Assembly (NCBI GenBank): GCA_946479745.1
Contig: CAMLGZ010000012.1
Span: forward strand, 22,401 to 86,400
Length of the DNA stretch: 64,000 nt
Reading direction: 5' to 3'
From: an uncultured Pseudoxanthomonas sp.
GTDB taxonomy: Bacteria; Pseudomonadota; Gammaproteobacteria; Xanthomonadales; Xanthomonadaceae
Shown here piece by piece: positions 10,016 through 18,207 of this stretch. The translations under genes and the position numbers were made by a program. The first letter of the stretch is position 1; the number at the start of each line of letters is the position of its first letter. The notes below the pieces were generated by a model. It had not been told where the DNA came from, did no database searches, and worked only from the letters and a program-made list of their open reading frames with translations.

Positions 10016-10266
10016 CAGGCGGGTTCCTTCAGGCGTACCCCGCGTCCGCGTCCCTGGCTGGGCTGCTCGTTGCCGATCAGTTCGATTCCGGCGGCATCCA
10101 GCGCCTCGATGATCTTGGTCAGCGTGTCGACCACACCGCGGACATTGCCGTTGCTGGCTTCCATGCGCTGGATGGTGGGAAGGGACACACCCGCCATCGC
10201 CGCCAGCGCACGCTGATCAATGCCGAGCAGGGCGCGCGCGGCGCGCAGTTGGGTGGCGGTGATCAT
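10015..10266 (-). CDS. Small XRE-family helix-turn-helix regulator
   Basis: An 83-residue protein that is nearly all DNA-binding domain. ITATQLRAARALLGIDQRAL, then AAMAGVSLPTIQRME, is a standard Cro/CI helix-turn-helix (about residues 5-40). The remaining half (VDTLTKIIEALDAAGIELI) resembles the short C-terminal helix and strand seen in small XRE proteins. It is the first gene of the operon, and its TGA shares a base with the SulP ATG. Two adjacent palindromes just upstream (10317-10358) are good candidates for its own operator, so autoregulation of the SulP-thiD-hydrolase operon is likely, though inferred. Confidence 0.85.
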   Translation of the reverse strand: MITATQLRAARALLGIDQRALAAMAGVSLPTIQRMEASNGNVRGVVDTLTKIIEALDAAGIELIGNEQPSQGRGRGVRLKEPA

Positions 10267-10316
10267 GGCTTCCCGCAGTCCAGGGGCAGGTGCTCATTTC
10301 ACCATCTGGAGCTTGT

Positions 10317-10358
10317 CTATGCAATTACCACAATTGCATAGTGATGTTTTAAACATCA
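10317..10358. promoter_or_regulatory. Two adjacent palindromes, putative operator of the XRE-SulP-thiD operon
   Basis: CTATGCAATT-ACCAC-AATTGCATAG (10317-10341) is a perfect 10-base inverted repeat with a five-base spacer. It is followed immediately by TGATGTTT-T-AAACATCA (10342-10358), a perfect eight-base repeat around one base. They lie 51-92 bases before the XRE start in otherwise GC-rich sequence. Operator function is inferred from position and symmetry. Confidence 0.65.
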
Positions 10359-10388
10359 TAAAGCTTGCCATGCGCGCTCTGCTCGCCC

Positions 10389-10458
10389 TTGTAGATCCGA
10401 GCTTGCTCGGATGCTTTGATCTTGAGTGAAGAGCATCCGAGCAAGCTCGGATCTACAA
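10389..10458. repeat. Perfect 27-bp inverted repeat with 16-base loop (REP-like)
   Basis: Arms 10389-10415 and 10432-10458 are exact reverse complements. Each arm also contains a smaller near-palindrome, CCGAGC-AA-GCTCGG. The element sits between the XRE operon promoter and the end of phoH. It could fold into a long RNA hairpin, or be a dispersed repeat of the kind common in this bacterial family. No second copy is seen in this window. Confidence 0.85.
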
Positions 10459-10524
10459 AATCAAAGACATCGCGGGCGGCCGGGCAAGCCCGGCTCCATG
10501 AAGGGCTTTCCGTTGGTGAAGGCC

Positions 10525-11928
10525 TTACAGCACTTCCGACGCGTAATCGGCCAACCTCGAGCGCTCACCGCGACGCAGGGTGATATGCGCGCTGTGGGCC
10601 CAGTTCTTGAAGCGGTCCACGGCGTAGGTCAGGCCCGAGGTGGTTTCGGTCAGGTACGGCGTGTCTATCTGCTCCACGTTGCCCAGGCAGACGATCTTGG
10701 TGCCGGGGCCGGCGCGGGTGATCAGCGTCTTCATCTGCTTGGGCGTGAGGTTCTGCGCCTCGTCCAATATCAGATAGCGGCTGAGGAAGGTGCGGCCGCG
10801 CATGAAGTTCATCGAGCGGATCTTGATGCGCGAAGCCAGCAGGTCGTTGGTCGCCGCGCGGCCCCAGGCACCGCCGTCCTGGTTGTGGGTCAGCACTTCC
10901 AGGTTGTCGGTCAGCGCGCCCATCCAGGGCGTCATCTTTTCTTCCTCGGTACCGGGCAGGAAACCGATGTCCTCGCCCACGCTGACGGTGGCGCGGGTCA
11001 TGATGATCTCGCGGTAACGTTGCTGGTCCATGGTCTGTGCCAGGCCCGCGGCGAGCGCGAGCAGGGTCTTGCCGGTGCCGGCGGTGCCGAGCAGGCTGAC
11101 GAAGTCGATTTCCGGATCCATCAACGCGTTGAGGGCGAAATTCTGCTCGCGGTTGCGCGCGGTGATGCCCCAGACTGCGTGCTGGGTGCTGCGGAAATCG
11201 TCGGCCAGCGCCAGCGTCGCTTTTTTGTCCGTGCCGATCTTGGCGACGCGGAATTCGACCTCGTCGTCGCCCGGCAGGTACAGGAACTGGTTGGGATACC
11301 AGTCTTCCTCGTCGGTCATGCTGACTTCATAACTGGTACGGCCGGCCTTGTCGCTCCATGAGCGCAGGTCTTTCTCGTGGCGGTCCCAGAAATCGGTCGA
11401 AAGTTCGGTGGCGCCGGTGAACAGCAGGCTGAAATCGTCCAGCGCGCGGTCGTTCTCGTAGTCCTCGGCCACCAGCCCGCTGATCGCGGCCTTGATGCGC
11501 AGGTTGATGTCCTTGGACACCAGGATGACCGGCACTTCGGGGTGCTGTTCGCGCAGCTCCAATACCGCGGCGAGGATCTTGTTGTCGGGGGCGACGGTGC
11601 CGAAGGTGCGGTCCAGGGCCACCGGCTTGGTCTGGAAATAAAGTTTGCCGATCGCGCTCTGCGATTTGAGCTGCAGCCCCTGCGGGTGGCTGAGGATGAT
11701 GCCCGCGTCGATCTGCTCGGCGCCGGCGCCTTCGATCAGCTCATTGAGGAAGCGGCTGACCTGGCGCGCATTGCGGCTGACTTCGGTCATGCCTTTCTTG
11801 GCGTTGTCCAATTCCTCGATGACCTGCATGGGCAGGAAGACATCGTGTTCCTCGAACTTGAACAGCGCGGTCGGATCGTGCATCAGCACATTGGTATCCA
11901 ACACGTAGATGCGCTTGCTTCGGGTCAT
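10525..11928 (-). CDS. PhoH-family ATPase with N-terminal PIN domain
   Basis: A 467-residue two-domain protein. The N-terminal PIN nuclease-like domain runs from about residue 6 to 150, with acidic residues in VLDTNVLMHDP (Asp11) and VSKDINLR (Asp140). The C-terminal PhoH-like ATPase has Walker A GTAGTGKT (281-288) and Walker B LILDEAQN (386-393). This PIN-PhoH arrangement (PhoH2/YlaK type) is associated with RNA unwinding and cleavage. It appears to be a single transcription unit; 124 bases separate its start from the end of bcp, which is on the same strand. Confidence 0.93.
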   Translation of the reverse strand: MTRSKRIYVLDTNVLMHDPTALFKFEEHDVFLPMQVIEELDNAKKGMTEVSRNARQVSRFLNELIEGAGAEQIDAGIILSHPQGLQLKSQSAIGKLYFQTKPVALDRTFGTVAPDNKILAAVLELREQHPEVPVILVSKDINLRIKAAISGLVAEDYENDRALDDFSLLFTGATELSTDFWDRHEKDLRSWSDKAGRTSYEVSMTDEEDWYPNQFLYLPGDDEVEFRVAKIGTDKKATLALADDFRSTQHAVWGITARNREQNFALNALMDPEIDFVSLLGTAGTGKTLLALAAGLAQTMDQQRYREIIMTRATVSVGEDIGFLPGTEEEKMTPWMGALTDNLEVLTHNQDGGAWGRAATNDLLASRIKIRSMNFMRGRTFLSRYLILDEAQNLTPKQMKTLITRAGPGTKIVCLGNVEQIDTPYLTETTSGLTYAVDRFKNWAHSAHITLRRGERSRLADYASEVL

Positions 11929-12052
11929 CTAGACAGCCTCATGGAGGGTGGGGTGTGGATGGGTTGCTACGGAGAAGTTGCTGCGGGAAAACGACGGCCG
12001 ACCACCGCGGCCCGCAAGGCGGGGCAGTGGCGAGATGAGGAGAAGGGAAAAG

Positions 12053-12535
12053 TCACTGCTTGCTTGCGACCTTCAATGCATCCAGTACAGCTTCGGCATG
12101 GCCGGCGACCTTCACTCCGCGCCATTCCTGCGCGATGCGCCCTTCGGGCGAGATCAGAAAAGTGCTGCGGACCACGCCCAGCACCTTGCGGCCGTACATG
12201 TTCTTCTCGTGGATCACGTCGAAGGCTTTGCACAACGCTTCGTCGGCGTCGCTGACCAGCGGGAATCTGAAGCCCTGCTTGGCGCAGAAATTATCGTGGG
12301 ATTTCACCGAATCGCGGGAAACGCCCAACACAGTCGCATTGAGCTTCTTGAATTTCGGCAGCAAGGCATTGAAATCGATGCCTTCGGTGGTGCAACCCGG
12401 CGTGCTGTCCTTCGGATAGAAGTACAGCACCAGCCATTGGCCGGCGTAGTCGGAGAGTTTCGCGGTTTCTCCGCCGGACAGCGCCAGCGGAAGTTTCAGC
12501 GTGGTTTTGCTCAGGGCCGTGCCGGTTGCGGTCAT
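12053..12535 (-). CDS. bcp: Thiol peroxidase Bcp/PrxQ
   Basis: A 160-residue peroxiredoxin that reduces hydrogen peroxide and organic hydroperoxides using thioredoxin. The peroxidatic cysteine is Cys48 in PKDSTPGCTTE. The resolving cysteine that E. coli Bcp has five residues later is absent; Cys84 (HDNFCAKQGF) is available instead. This matches the atypical two-Cys PrxQ described in Xylella fastidiosa, in which the two cysteines are far apart (Cys47/Cys83). Its ATG lies four bases after the gcvR stop, so the two are cotranscribed. Confidence 0.93.
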   Translation of the reverse strand: MTATGTALSKTTLKLPLALSGGETAKLSDYAGQWLVLYFYPKDSTPGCTTEGIDFNALLPKFKKLNATVLGVSRDSVKSHDNFCAKQGFRFPLVSDADEALCKAFDVIHEKNMYGRKVLGVVRSTFLISPEGRIAQEWRGVKVAGHAEAVLDALKVASKQ

Positions 12536-12539
12536 CAGG

Positions 12540-13115
12540 TCAGAACTTCATCGGGTCCATGATCGCGTCCAGGTTCAGATGGTCGCAGAATTCGAGGAAA
12601 TCGTCGCGCAGCGCGGCGATGTGCATATTGGCGGGCACGCCTATCGTCACCTGCGCAGAGAACATCTCCGCGCCGGTCTGCATGGCGCGGTAACGCGTGC
12701 TTTGCAGGTTTTCTATGGTGATGCCCTGGCGGTCGAAGAAATCGGCCAGTTGGAAAAGGATGCCGGGCTTGTCGGCCGCCACCACTTCCACGATGTACGG
12801 CAACAGGTTGGACTGCACCACCTTGGCGCCGGTGCGGTACCAGACCAGCTTCATGCTTTCCTCGCGCTCCAGCCGCGTCAGCATGGCTTCCAGCTTGGCC
12901 ACCGCGTCCCACGAGCCGGTCGCCAGCGCGGTCACCGACACATCCCGGCCCACGGTGGAGAGGCGCGCATCGACCAGGTTGCAGCCGCTATCGGCGATCC
13001 TGCGGGTCACCGACAAGAGCGGCGACTCCGGATGCGTCGTATAGGCGTTGATCAGGAGATGGTTTTCGTTCGGCGAAGGCCGGGCGGTCGAATCGGTCAA
13101 TGGAGCTTCCGGCAT
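12540..13115 (-). CDS. gcvR: GcvR-like ACT-domain regulator
   Basis: A 191-residue protein made of two ACT domains. The first covers about residues 17-90 (LLINAYTTHPESPLLSVTRR); the second covers 105-185 and starts YIVEVVAADKPGILFQLADF. GcvR of E. coli has the same length and binds glycine to relieve repression of the glycine-cleavage genes by GcvA. The open frame extends further upstream, but the ATG at 13113-13115 gives the family-typical N-terminus. It is divergent from dapA across 131 bases and leads bcp, an arrangement (gcvR-bcp beside dapA) also found in E. coli. Confidence 0.88.
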   Translation of the reverse strand: MPEAPLTDSTARPSPNENHLLINAYTTHPESPLLSVTRRIADSGCNLVDARLSTVGRDVSVTALATGSWDAVAKLEAMLTRLEREESMKLVWYRTGAKVVQSNLLPYIVEVVAADKPGILFQLADFFDRQGITIENLQSTRYRAMQTGAEMFSAQVTIGVPANMHIAALRDDFLEFCDHLNLDAIMDPMKF

Positions 13116-13246
13116 CACTTCTAGTCTGAATGGCGACCGGGCAGGTGCCCGGTGCATGGCCCAGCATACTTGCCCGCGCTTTCCAGCCGCAAGTAACATC
13201 GCAGGGTGCGCGGCGTTCCGCGCGACCCCATTCCAAAGGCAGCCGC

Positions 13247-14155
13247 TTGTCACTTTCCGGCAGTATCACCGCACTTGCGACACCGTTCACGGTTGCCGGC
13301 GATCTGGATATCGATGGCTGGCGCCGTTTGCTGCAGCAGCAGCTCGATGGCGGCACCCAGGGTCTTGTCGTGGCCGGCTCGACCGGCGAAGCCGCGGCGC
13401 TGACAGAAGCCGAATACGACCTTCTGCTGAAAACCGCGGTCGAAAGGGTGGCCGGACGGGTCCCCCTCCTGGCAGGCACCGGCCAGATGAACACCGCCAA
13501 GACCATCGCCCAAACGCGCCGGGCCGCCGATCTCGGCGCGAATCTGGCGCTGGTGGTGACCCCGCCGTACGTGCGCCCCACCCAGGCCGGGCTGATCGCC
13601 CATTACCTGGCCGTGGCCGACCAGGGCGGCCTGCCGGTGGTGCTGTACAACGTGCCCGGCCGTACCGGCTGCGATCTGCTGCCCGAAACGGTGGCCGAGC
13701 TGGTTTCGCATCCGAATATCGTCGGCATCAAGGAGGCGCGCGCCGAACCCGAGCGCATGGCCGCTCTGCTGGCGATGCGCAGCGACAGCTTCGCCGTACT
13801 CAGCGGCGACGACCCCACCGCGTGCCGCGCGATGCTGGCCGGCGCCGACGGCCTGATATCGGTGGGCTCCAACGCATTGCCACGTTCGTTCCGCACGCTT
13901 TGCGATCTGGCCCGTCGCGGCGATCGGACGCGCGCCGAGCGCCATGATGCGCAGATGCAGCCTTTCTATTCCTTCTTCGGCATCGAATCCAATCCCATTC
14001 CAGTGAAGGCGCTGCTGCAGCGTCTGGGTTACGGTGCCGGCCTGCGCCTGCCGCTGTTGCCGCTTTCCGATGCCCATGTGGCCGAAGCCGATCGCTTGCA
14101 TGCGGCCGTCATGGCGCTAGAAGAACAATCCAGCCGCGAAGACATCGCGGCCTAA
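13247..14155 (+). CDS. dapA: 4-Hydroxy-tetrahydrodipicolinate synthase
   Basis: A 302-residue aldolase that condenses pyruvate with aspartate semialdehyde in the lysine and peptidoglycan pathway. Schiff-base Lys162 lies in [10 protein letters not shown], Tyr134 in [11 protein letters not shown], and the GSTGEA loop is at 44-49. A TTG start at 13247, preceded by AAAGGC, gives the expected N-terminus [13 protein letters not shown]; the frame remains open to 13130, where the extra residues look non-homologous. The start is therefore inferred. The BamC-like lipoprotein gene follows 59 bases downstream, the same order as dapA-bamC in E. coli. Confidence 0.93.
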   Translation: MSLSGSITALATPFTVAGDLDIDGWRRLLQQQLDGGTQGLVVAGSTGEAAALTEAEYDLLLKTAVERVAGRVPLLAGTGQMNTAKTIAQTRRAADLGANLALVVTPPYVRPTQAGLIAHYLAVADQGGLPVVLYNVPGRTGCDLLPETVAELVSHPNIVGIKEARAEPERMAALLAMRSDSFAVLSGDDPTACRAMLAGADGLISVGSNALPRSFRTLCDLARRGDRTRAERHDAQMQPFYSFFGIESNPIPVKALLQRLGYGAGLRLPLLPLSDAHVAEADRLHAAVMALEEQSSREDIAA

Positions 14156-14214
14156 TTCGAAGCCGGTCGCGACGTAGTTGCGGCTTAATACCAGAACTCT
14201 CAGGAGATTACCCA

Positions 14215-14712
14215 ATGCGTTCCTATTCCCCGTTCCTGCGCCCGCTCGCCCTCGCGGCACTGGCCATCGCCATGCTTGGCGTCACTGGCTGCAAGTGGTT
14301 CCGCAAGGGCAACCCGGACTATGCGATGAGCGCCGAAACCAGGCCGCTGGAAGTGCCGCCCGACTTGAATCTGCCCGACACCGCCGGCGCCATGAAGCTG
14401 CCGCCGACCGCTGCCCAGGCCGCCACCCCCAGCGCGGCGAGCTCGGCGACCGGCTTCAACGTGGCCGGCACGCGCGAGGAAGTCTTCGCCAAGGTCGGCG
14501 ACGCGCTGGGCGGCATCGAAGGCCTGACCATCGCCAGCCGCGCGCAGCTGCTGGGTAGTTACGACGTCGCCTACGAGGGCAGCAACTTCCTGGTACGCGT
14601 GGTGGGCGTGGAAGCCGGCGCCTACGTGTCGGCAGTGGATCCGCGCGGCCTTCCGGCGGTCGGTTCGGCGCCCAAGCTGATCGCGGCGTTGAAGGCGAAG
14701 CTCGGCGGCTGA
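14215..14712 (+). CDS. Short BamC/NlpB-like lipoprotein
   Basis: A 165-residue lipoprotein with lipobox GVTGC (Cys26) and the early motif NPDYAMSAETRPLEVPPDL, which resembles the unstructured N-terminal segment that BamC uses to bind BamD. After an Ala/Thr/Pro-rich linker (about 60-82) there is one small alpha/beta domain ending at the C-terminus. E. coli BamC has two such helix-grip domains and about 344 residues, so this protein is roughly half size. Position behind dapA supports the assignment, which rests on context and motif rather than overall similarity. A strong hairpin terminator follows. Confidence 0.7.
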   Translation: MRSYSPFLRPLALAALAIAMLGVTGCKWFRKGNPDYAMSAETRPLEVPPDLNLPDTAGAMKLPPTAAQAATPSAASSATGFNVAGTREEVFAKVGDALGGIEGLTIASRAQLLGSYDVAYEGSNFLVRVVGVEAGAYVSAVDPRGLPAVGSAPKLIAALKAKLGG

Positions 14713-14732
14713 TAGGCCAGGCTCGTGAATTG

Positions 14733-14759
14733 AAAAAGGGCGCCCTGGGCGCCCTTTTT
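14733..14759. terminator. Bidirectional intrinsic terminator
   Basis: A 12-base perfect stem (AAAAAGGGCGCC / GGCGCCCTTTTT) with a three-base loop lies between the convergent lipoprotein and fdxA genes. A-run and T-run flanks let it terminate both strands. Confidence 0.9.
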
Positions 14760-14788
14760 CGTTGTGGCCTATGGCTGGAACGTCCTGT

Positions 14789-15112
14789 TCAGCGCTCCAG
14801 CAACGGCAGTTTGTCTGTTTTCCCTTCCCATTCCTTCGCGTCGGGCAGGGCTTCCTTGCGCACGGTGATGACCGGCCAGGCCATCGCCAGTTCCTTGTTC
14901 AGGGCCACGAAGCTTTCTTGTCCGGCGGGGACGTCGTCTTCGGGGTAGATGGCGTTGATGGGGCATTCCGGCTCGCACAGGGTGCAGTCGATGCACTCGT
15001 CCGGGTCGATCACCAGGAAGTTGGGGCCCTCATGGAAGCAGTCGACCGGGCACACCTCGACGCAGTCGGTGTACTTGCACTTGATGCAGTTCTCGGTGAC
15101 GACGAAGGGCAT
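14789..15112 (-). CDS. fdxA: Seven-iron ferredoxin FdxA
   Basis: A 107-residue ferredoxin of the Azotobacter FdI type, carrying one [3Fe-4S] and one [4Fe-4S] cluster. Cysteines 9, 17, 21 and 50 match the 3Fe cluster ligands. Cysteines 25, 40, 43 and 46 match the 4Fe ligands. Cys12 corresponds to the free cysteine of FdI. The C-terminal half (about 60-107) is the usual non-cluster extension. It is a single gene, convergent with the BamC-like gene across the shared terminator. Confidence 0.95.
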   Translation of the reverse strand: MPFVVTENCIKCKYTDCVEVCPVDCFHEGPNFLVIDPDECIDCTLCEPECPINAIYPEDDVPAGQESFVALNKELAMAWPVITVRKEALPDAKEWEGKTDKLPLLER

Positions 15113-15223
15113 GGGTCCGGTCCGGTGGGAGGTGCGGTAAGTTTAGATCACCACAAGTCTAGAGCATCGCAAGTTCAGAGCGCTGTCGCGCGGCATCGCC
15201 TCGTATCGCGCGGCGGTCCGCGT

Positions 15224-15253
15224 AAAAAAAGCCCGGCCAGAAGGCCGGGCTTT
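15224..15253 (-). terminator. Intrinsic terminator downstream of tRNA-Glu
   Basis: Stem AAAGCCCGGCC / GGCCGGGCTTT (15228-15238 and 15243-15253) with a four-base loop. The A-run on the plus strand becomes a seven-U tail for minus-strand transcripts, about 50 bases after the tRNA end. Confidence 0.85.
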
Positions 15254-15303
15254 GCCAGCGATTGCCCGATCCGGAGCGTAGCTCCGGCGCGGAACAGGGA
15301 ATT

Positions 15304-15378
15304 TGGTGCTCCCTAGGGAATTCGAATCCCTATTTTAGCCTTGAGAGGGCCACGTCCTAACCGTTAGACGAAGGGAGC
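15304..15378 (-). tRNA. tRNA-Glu (anticodon CTC)
   Basis: Read on the minus strand, the 75-base gene has acceptor stem GCTCCCT/AGGGAGC. The anticodon loop CTCTCAA carries anticodon CTC, the T-arm contains GGATTCGAATTCC, the discriminator is A and the CCA end is encoded. The D-arm includes CTAACGGTTAGGA. It decodes GAG. Confidence 0.95.
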
Positions 15379-15422
15379 TTTTGGTAAGCGGCGCTGCGAC
15401 GGACTAGTATATTCGCCAGCCG

Positions 15423-16853
15423 GTGCCTGCGGCAAATGACCGTCAGGCCCGGAACCGCCCCGAACCCACCCGAAACATTCCTACAGACGGACCCGCCACC
15501 ATTACGTCGCAATCCCTTCCCACCGCCGCCGTTTCCCTGCGCGTCATCCCGCGCGACCAGCACACGATCTCGCGCCGGGATATCAGCCCAAACGCGTTGC
15601 GCGTGCTGTACCGGTTGCGGGATTCGGGCTTCGCCGGCTACCTGGTCGGCGGCGCTGTCCGCGACCTGCTGGTCGGAGGCCATCCGAAGGATTTCGACAT
15701 CGCCACCGACGCCACTCCGGAACAGGTCAAGGCGTTGTTCCGCAACAGCCGCCTGATCGGCCGGCGGTTCCGCCTGGCGCATGTCGTGTTCGGCCGCGAG
15801 ATCATCGAGGTCGCCACCTTCCGCGCCAATGTCGACGACGGCAGCGGAGACCGCGAACAGCATGAAGGCGGCCGCCTGCTGCGCGACAACGTCTACGGCA
15901 CCATCGAGGACGACGCGGTGCGCCGCGATTTCACCGCCAATGCGCTGTATTACGCCATCGAGGATTTCTCGGTGCGCGATTACGTCGGCGGCTTCGAGGA
16001 TGTGCAGGCGCGCAAGATGAGGTTGATCGGCGACCCCGAGCAACGCTACCGCGAAGATCCCGTGCGGATGCTGCGCGCCATACGCTTGGCCGGCAAGCTG
16101 GGCTTCGAGATAGATCCGGCCTCCGCCGAACCGATCGCGCGGCTGGCGCCGCTGCTCTCCGAAGCCGCCCCGGCCAGATTGTTCGAGGAACTGCTGAAGC
16201 TGTTCCTGTCCGGCAATGCCGTGGCCAGTTTCGAGGGCCTGGAGCGCTTCGGCCTGCTGCCGGCGATCCTGCCTGAAACCGCTGCCGCGCTGGCTTCCAA
16301 CCGTAGCGGCGCCTTGCGCAGCATGCTGCTGGAAGGCCTGCGCGGCACCGACGCCCGGGTGGCCAATGAGGAGCCGGTTTCGCCGGCGTTCCTGTTCGCG
16401 CTGCTGCTGTGGCCTGCGTATTGCCGTGCGCTGATCGGCCTGCAGGCACAGGGCGTGAATGCAGAAGAGGCCCAGCGCCGCGCAGCCGACCGGGTGACCC
16501 TGCACCAGCTGGGCACGGTCGCCTTGCCGCGCCGTTTCTCGCTGCCCATGCAGGAAATCTGGCTGCTGCAGTCGCGCTTCAGCTCCAGACAGCGCAAGCG
16601 GGTGATGCGCCTGCTGTCGCATCCGCGTTTCCGCGCGGCCTACGATTTCCTGCTGCTGCGGCTGACCGCTTCCAGCGAGCACGCAGAAGACGTGGCGTTC
16701 TGGCGTGAGGCCCAGACCCAGTCGGGCGAGGAGCTGTCCGCCGCTTTGGGCGTGGCCGCTCCGCGCGATGTCTATGCCGAAGACGACGCAGCGCCGCCCA
16801 AGCGCCGCCGTCGTCGCCGTCGCTCCAGCAGCGCCGCGCCCGCCGCGGAATGA
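15423..16853 (+). CDS. pcnB: Poly(A) polymerase I (class II nucleotidyltransferase)
   Basis: A 476-residue enzyme that adds 3-prime poly(A) tails to RNA and so promotes decay. The catalytic head has GGAVRDLLVGGHPKDFDIAT with Asp90 and Asp92 as metal ligands. RRFRLAHVVFGR and the ERYREDPVRMLRA-like segment YREDPVRMLRAIRLAGKLGF are typical of bacterial PAP/CCA enzymes. The leading segment RRDISPNALRVLYRLRDSGF distinguishes PAP from CCA-adding enzymes. A very basic C-terminus (KRRRRRRR) should bind RNA. The frame opens with GTG at 15423; the first roughly 45 residues are Pro/Thr-rich, so the true start could be slightly later. folK overlaps its stop. Confidence 0.92.
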   Translation: MPAANDRQARNRPEPTRNIPTDGPATITSQSLPTAAVSLRVIPRDQHTISRRDISPNALRVLYRLRDSGFAGYLVGGAVRDLLVGGHPKDFDIATDATPEQVKALFRNSRLIGRRFRLAHVVFGREIIEVATFRANVDDGSGDREQHEGGRLLRDNVYGTIEDDAVRRDFTANALYYAIEDFSVRDYVGGFEDVQARKMRLIGDPEQRYREDPVRMLRAIRLAGKLGFEIDPASAEPIARLAPLLSEAAPARLFEELLKLFLSGNAVASFEGLERFGLLPAILPETAAALASNRSGALRSMLLEGLRGTDARVANEEPVSPAFLFALLLWPAYCRALIGLQAQGVNAEEAQRRAADRVTLHQLGTVALPRRFSLPMQEIWLLQSRFSSRQRKRVMRLLSHPRFRAAYDFLLLRLTASSEHAEDVAFWREAQTQSGEELSAALGVAAPRDVYAEDDAAPPKRRRRRRRSSSAAPAAE

Positions 16854-17344
16854 TCCCTCCGGTCATCGCCTTCGTCGGCCTGGGCGGCAACCTGGGCGAT
16901 GCCGCCGCGACCCTGCGCGCGGCCGTCCATGCGTTGGCCGGTTTGCCCGAAACCCATCTGCTGCAGGCCTCCAGCCTGTACCGCACGCCAGCGTGGGGGT
17001 TGGAGCAGCAGCCCGACTTCATCAATGGCGCGGTCATGCTGGAAACGCGGCTCCCGCCACGCCGATTGCTGGAAGCCTTGCTTGCGGTGGAGCGCGATTT
17101 CGGCCGTGAACGCGAGGCCGCGTCGCGCTGGGGTCCGCGCACTCTGGATCTGGATCTGCTGCTGTATGGCGATGCGGCGATTGGCGAGCCCGGCTTGCAG
17201 GTGCCGCATGCGCATTTGCACGAGCGCGCCTTCGCCCTGGTGCCTTTGCTCGAGATCGCCCCGGATATCCTCATTCCCGGGCAAGGCCGCGCGCGAGATG
17301 CTCTGTCCAATCTGGATACCTCGGCTATCGAGTCGTTAGGGTGA
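16850..17344 (+). CDS. folK: 6-Hydroxymethyl-dihydropterin pyrophosphokinase
   Basis: A 164-residue HPPK that transfers pyrophosphate from ATP to hydroxymethyl-dihydropterin in folate synthesis. GLGGNLGD at the N-terminus, [10 protein letters not shown], and the HPPK signature [16 protein letters not shown] (with the two metal-binding Asp residues in DLD) are all present. The [16 protein letters not shown] motif closes the domain. The ATG overlaps the pcnB stop by four bases and panB begins ten bases after the folK stop. The run therefore joins RNA decay, folate and pantothenate genes, an arrangement familiar in gammaproteobacteria. Confidence 0.95.
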   Translation: MIPPVIAFVGLGGNLGDAAATLRAAVHALAGLPETHLLQASSLYRTPAWGLEQQPDFINGAVMLETRLPPRRLLEALLAVERDFGREREAASRWGPRTLDLDLLLYGDAAIGEPGLQVPHAHLHERAFALVPLLEIAPDILIPGQGRARDALSNLDTSAIESLG

Positions 17345-17354
17345 TAATCAGCAA

Positions 17355-18167
17355 ATGAGCACACACGCCGAAATCAAGAAGTGGACCCTGCCGGCATTGG
17401 CCACCGCCAAGCGCGAACAGCGCAAGCTGGTGATGCTGACCGCCTACGACTACAGCTTCGCGCGGGTGGCCGACACCAACGGCGTGGATCTGGTGTTGAT
17501 CGGCGATTCGCTGGGCATGGTGGTGCAGGGGCGCGATTCGACCTTGCCGGTCACGGTGGAACATATCGTCTACCACACCGCCGCGGTCGCGCGCGGGCTG
17601 AGCAGGGCGATGCTGATCTCCGATCTTCCTTTCCAGTCCGACGCCACTCCCGAACGTGCGCTGCAAGCCTCCATTACGCTGCTGCAGGCCGGCGCGGAAA
17701 TGGTGAAGCTGGAGGGCGCGGGCCACAAACTGGAAGTCATCCGCTTCCTGGTCGAACGCGATATTCCGGTCTGCGCACATCTTGGCCTGACCCCGCAATC
17801 GGTGCTGAAGCTCGGTGGCTACAAGGTGCAGGGCCGCGACGAGCAGGCCGCCGCCAAACTGCGTTCCGACGCGCAGGCGGTGGCCGACGCCGGCGCTTCG
17901 ATGCTAGTGCTCGAATGCGTGCCGTCGCCGCTCGCCGCCGCCATCACCGCGGCAAGCGCCATTCCCACCATCGGCATCGGCGCGGGCCCGGAATGCGACG
18001 GTCAAGTGCTGGTGCTGCATGATTTCCTGGGCCTGGACACGGGGCATCGCAAGCCGAAATTCGTCAAGGATTTCCTGGCCGAGGGCGGTTCCGTCGCCAA
18101 GGCCATCGCGGCCTATGCCGCGGCGGTGCGCGATGGTTCGTTCCCGGACGCCGAACACTCCTATTGA
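17355..18167 (+). CDS. panB: Ketopantoate hydroxymethyltransferase
   Basis: A 270-residue TIM-barrel enzyme that uses 5,10-methylene-THF to hydroxymethylate ketoisovalerate, the first pantothenate step. The Mg-binding Asp lies in [12 protein letters not shown], and MVKLEGAG holds the conserved Lys/Glu. The segment [10 protein letters not shown] and the C-terminal [15 protein letters not shown] are family hallmarks. Close spacing after folK (10 bases) and before panC (40 bases) suggests one operon, which would link folate coenzyme supply with its consumer. Confidence 0.96.
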   Translation: MSTHAEIKKWTLPALATAKREQRKLVMLTAYDYSFARVADTNGVDLVLIGDSLGMVVQGRDSTLPVTVEHIVYHTAAVARGLSRAMLISDLPFQSDATPERALQASITLLQAGAEMVKLEGAGHKLEVIRFLVERDIPVCAHLGLTPQSVLKLGGYKVQGRDEQAAAKLRSDAQAVADAGASMLVLECVPSPLAAAITAASAIPTIGIGAGPECDGQVLVLHDFLGLDTGHRKPKFVKDFLAEGGSVAKAIAAYAAAVRDGSFPDAEHSY

Positions 18168-18207
18168 ACACTCCCGACTGCAGCCGGCGCCCGCATAAGG
18201 AAGCGCA

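Noticed and set aside
10267..10316. TPP riboswitch in front of the operon containing thiD
   Set aside because: No THI-box core such as CTGAGA or ACCTGAT..GATAATGCC is visible upstream of the XRE gene or of thiD itself.
10389..10458. Possible CRISPR or integron-type repeat
   Set aside because: Only one inverted pair is present, with no regularly spaced direct repeats, spacers or cas genes anywhere in the window.
13250..14101. 283-codon minus frame inside dapA
   Set aside because: Antisense shadow; dapA has its Schiff-base Lys and Tyr in place on the plus strand.
15357..16682. 441-codon minus frame over pcnB
   Set aside because: The plus strand encodes an intact poly(A) polymerase; the minus product is a Gln/Ala/Gly-rich shadow.
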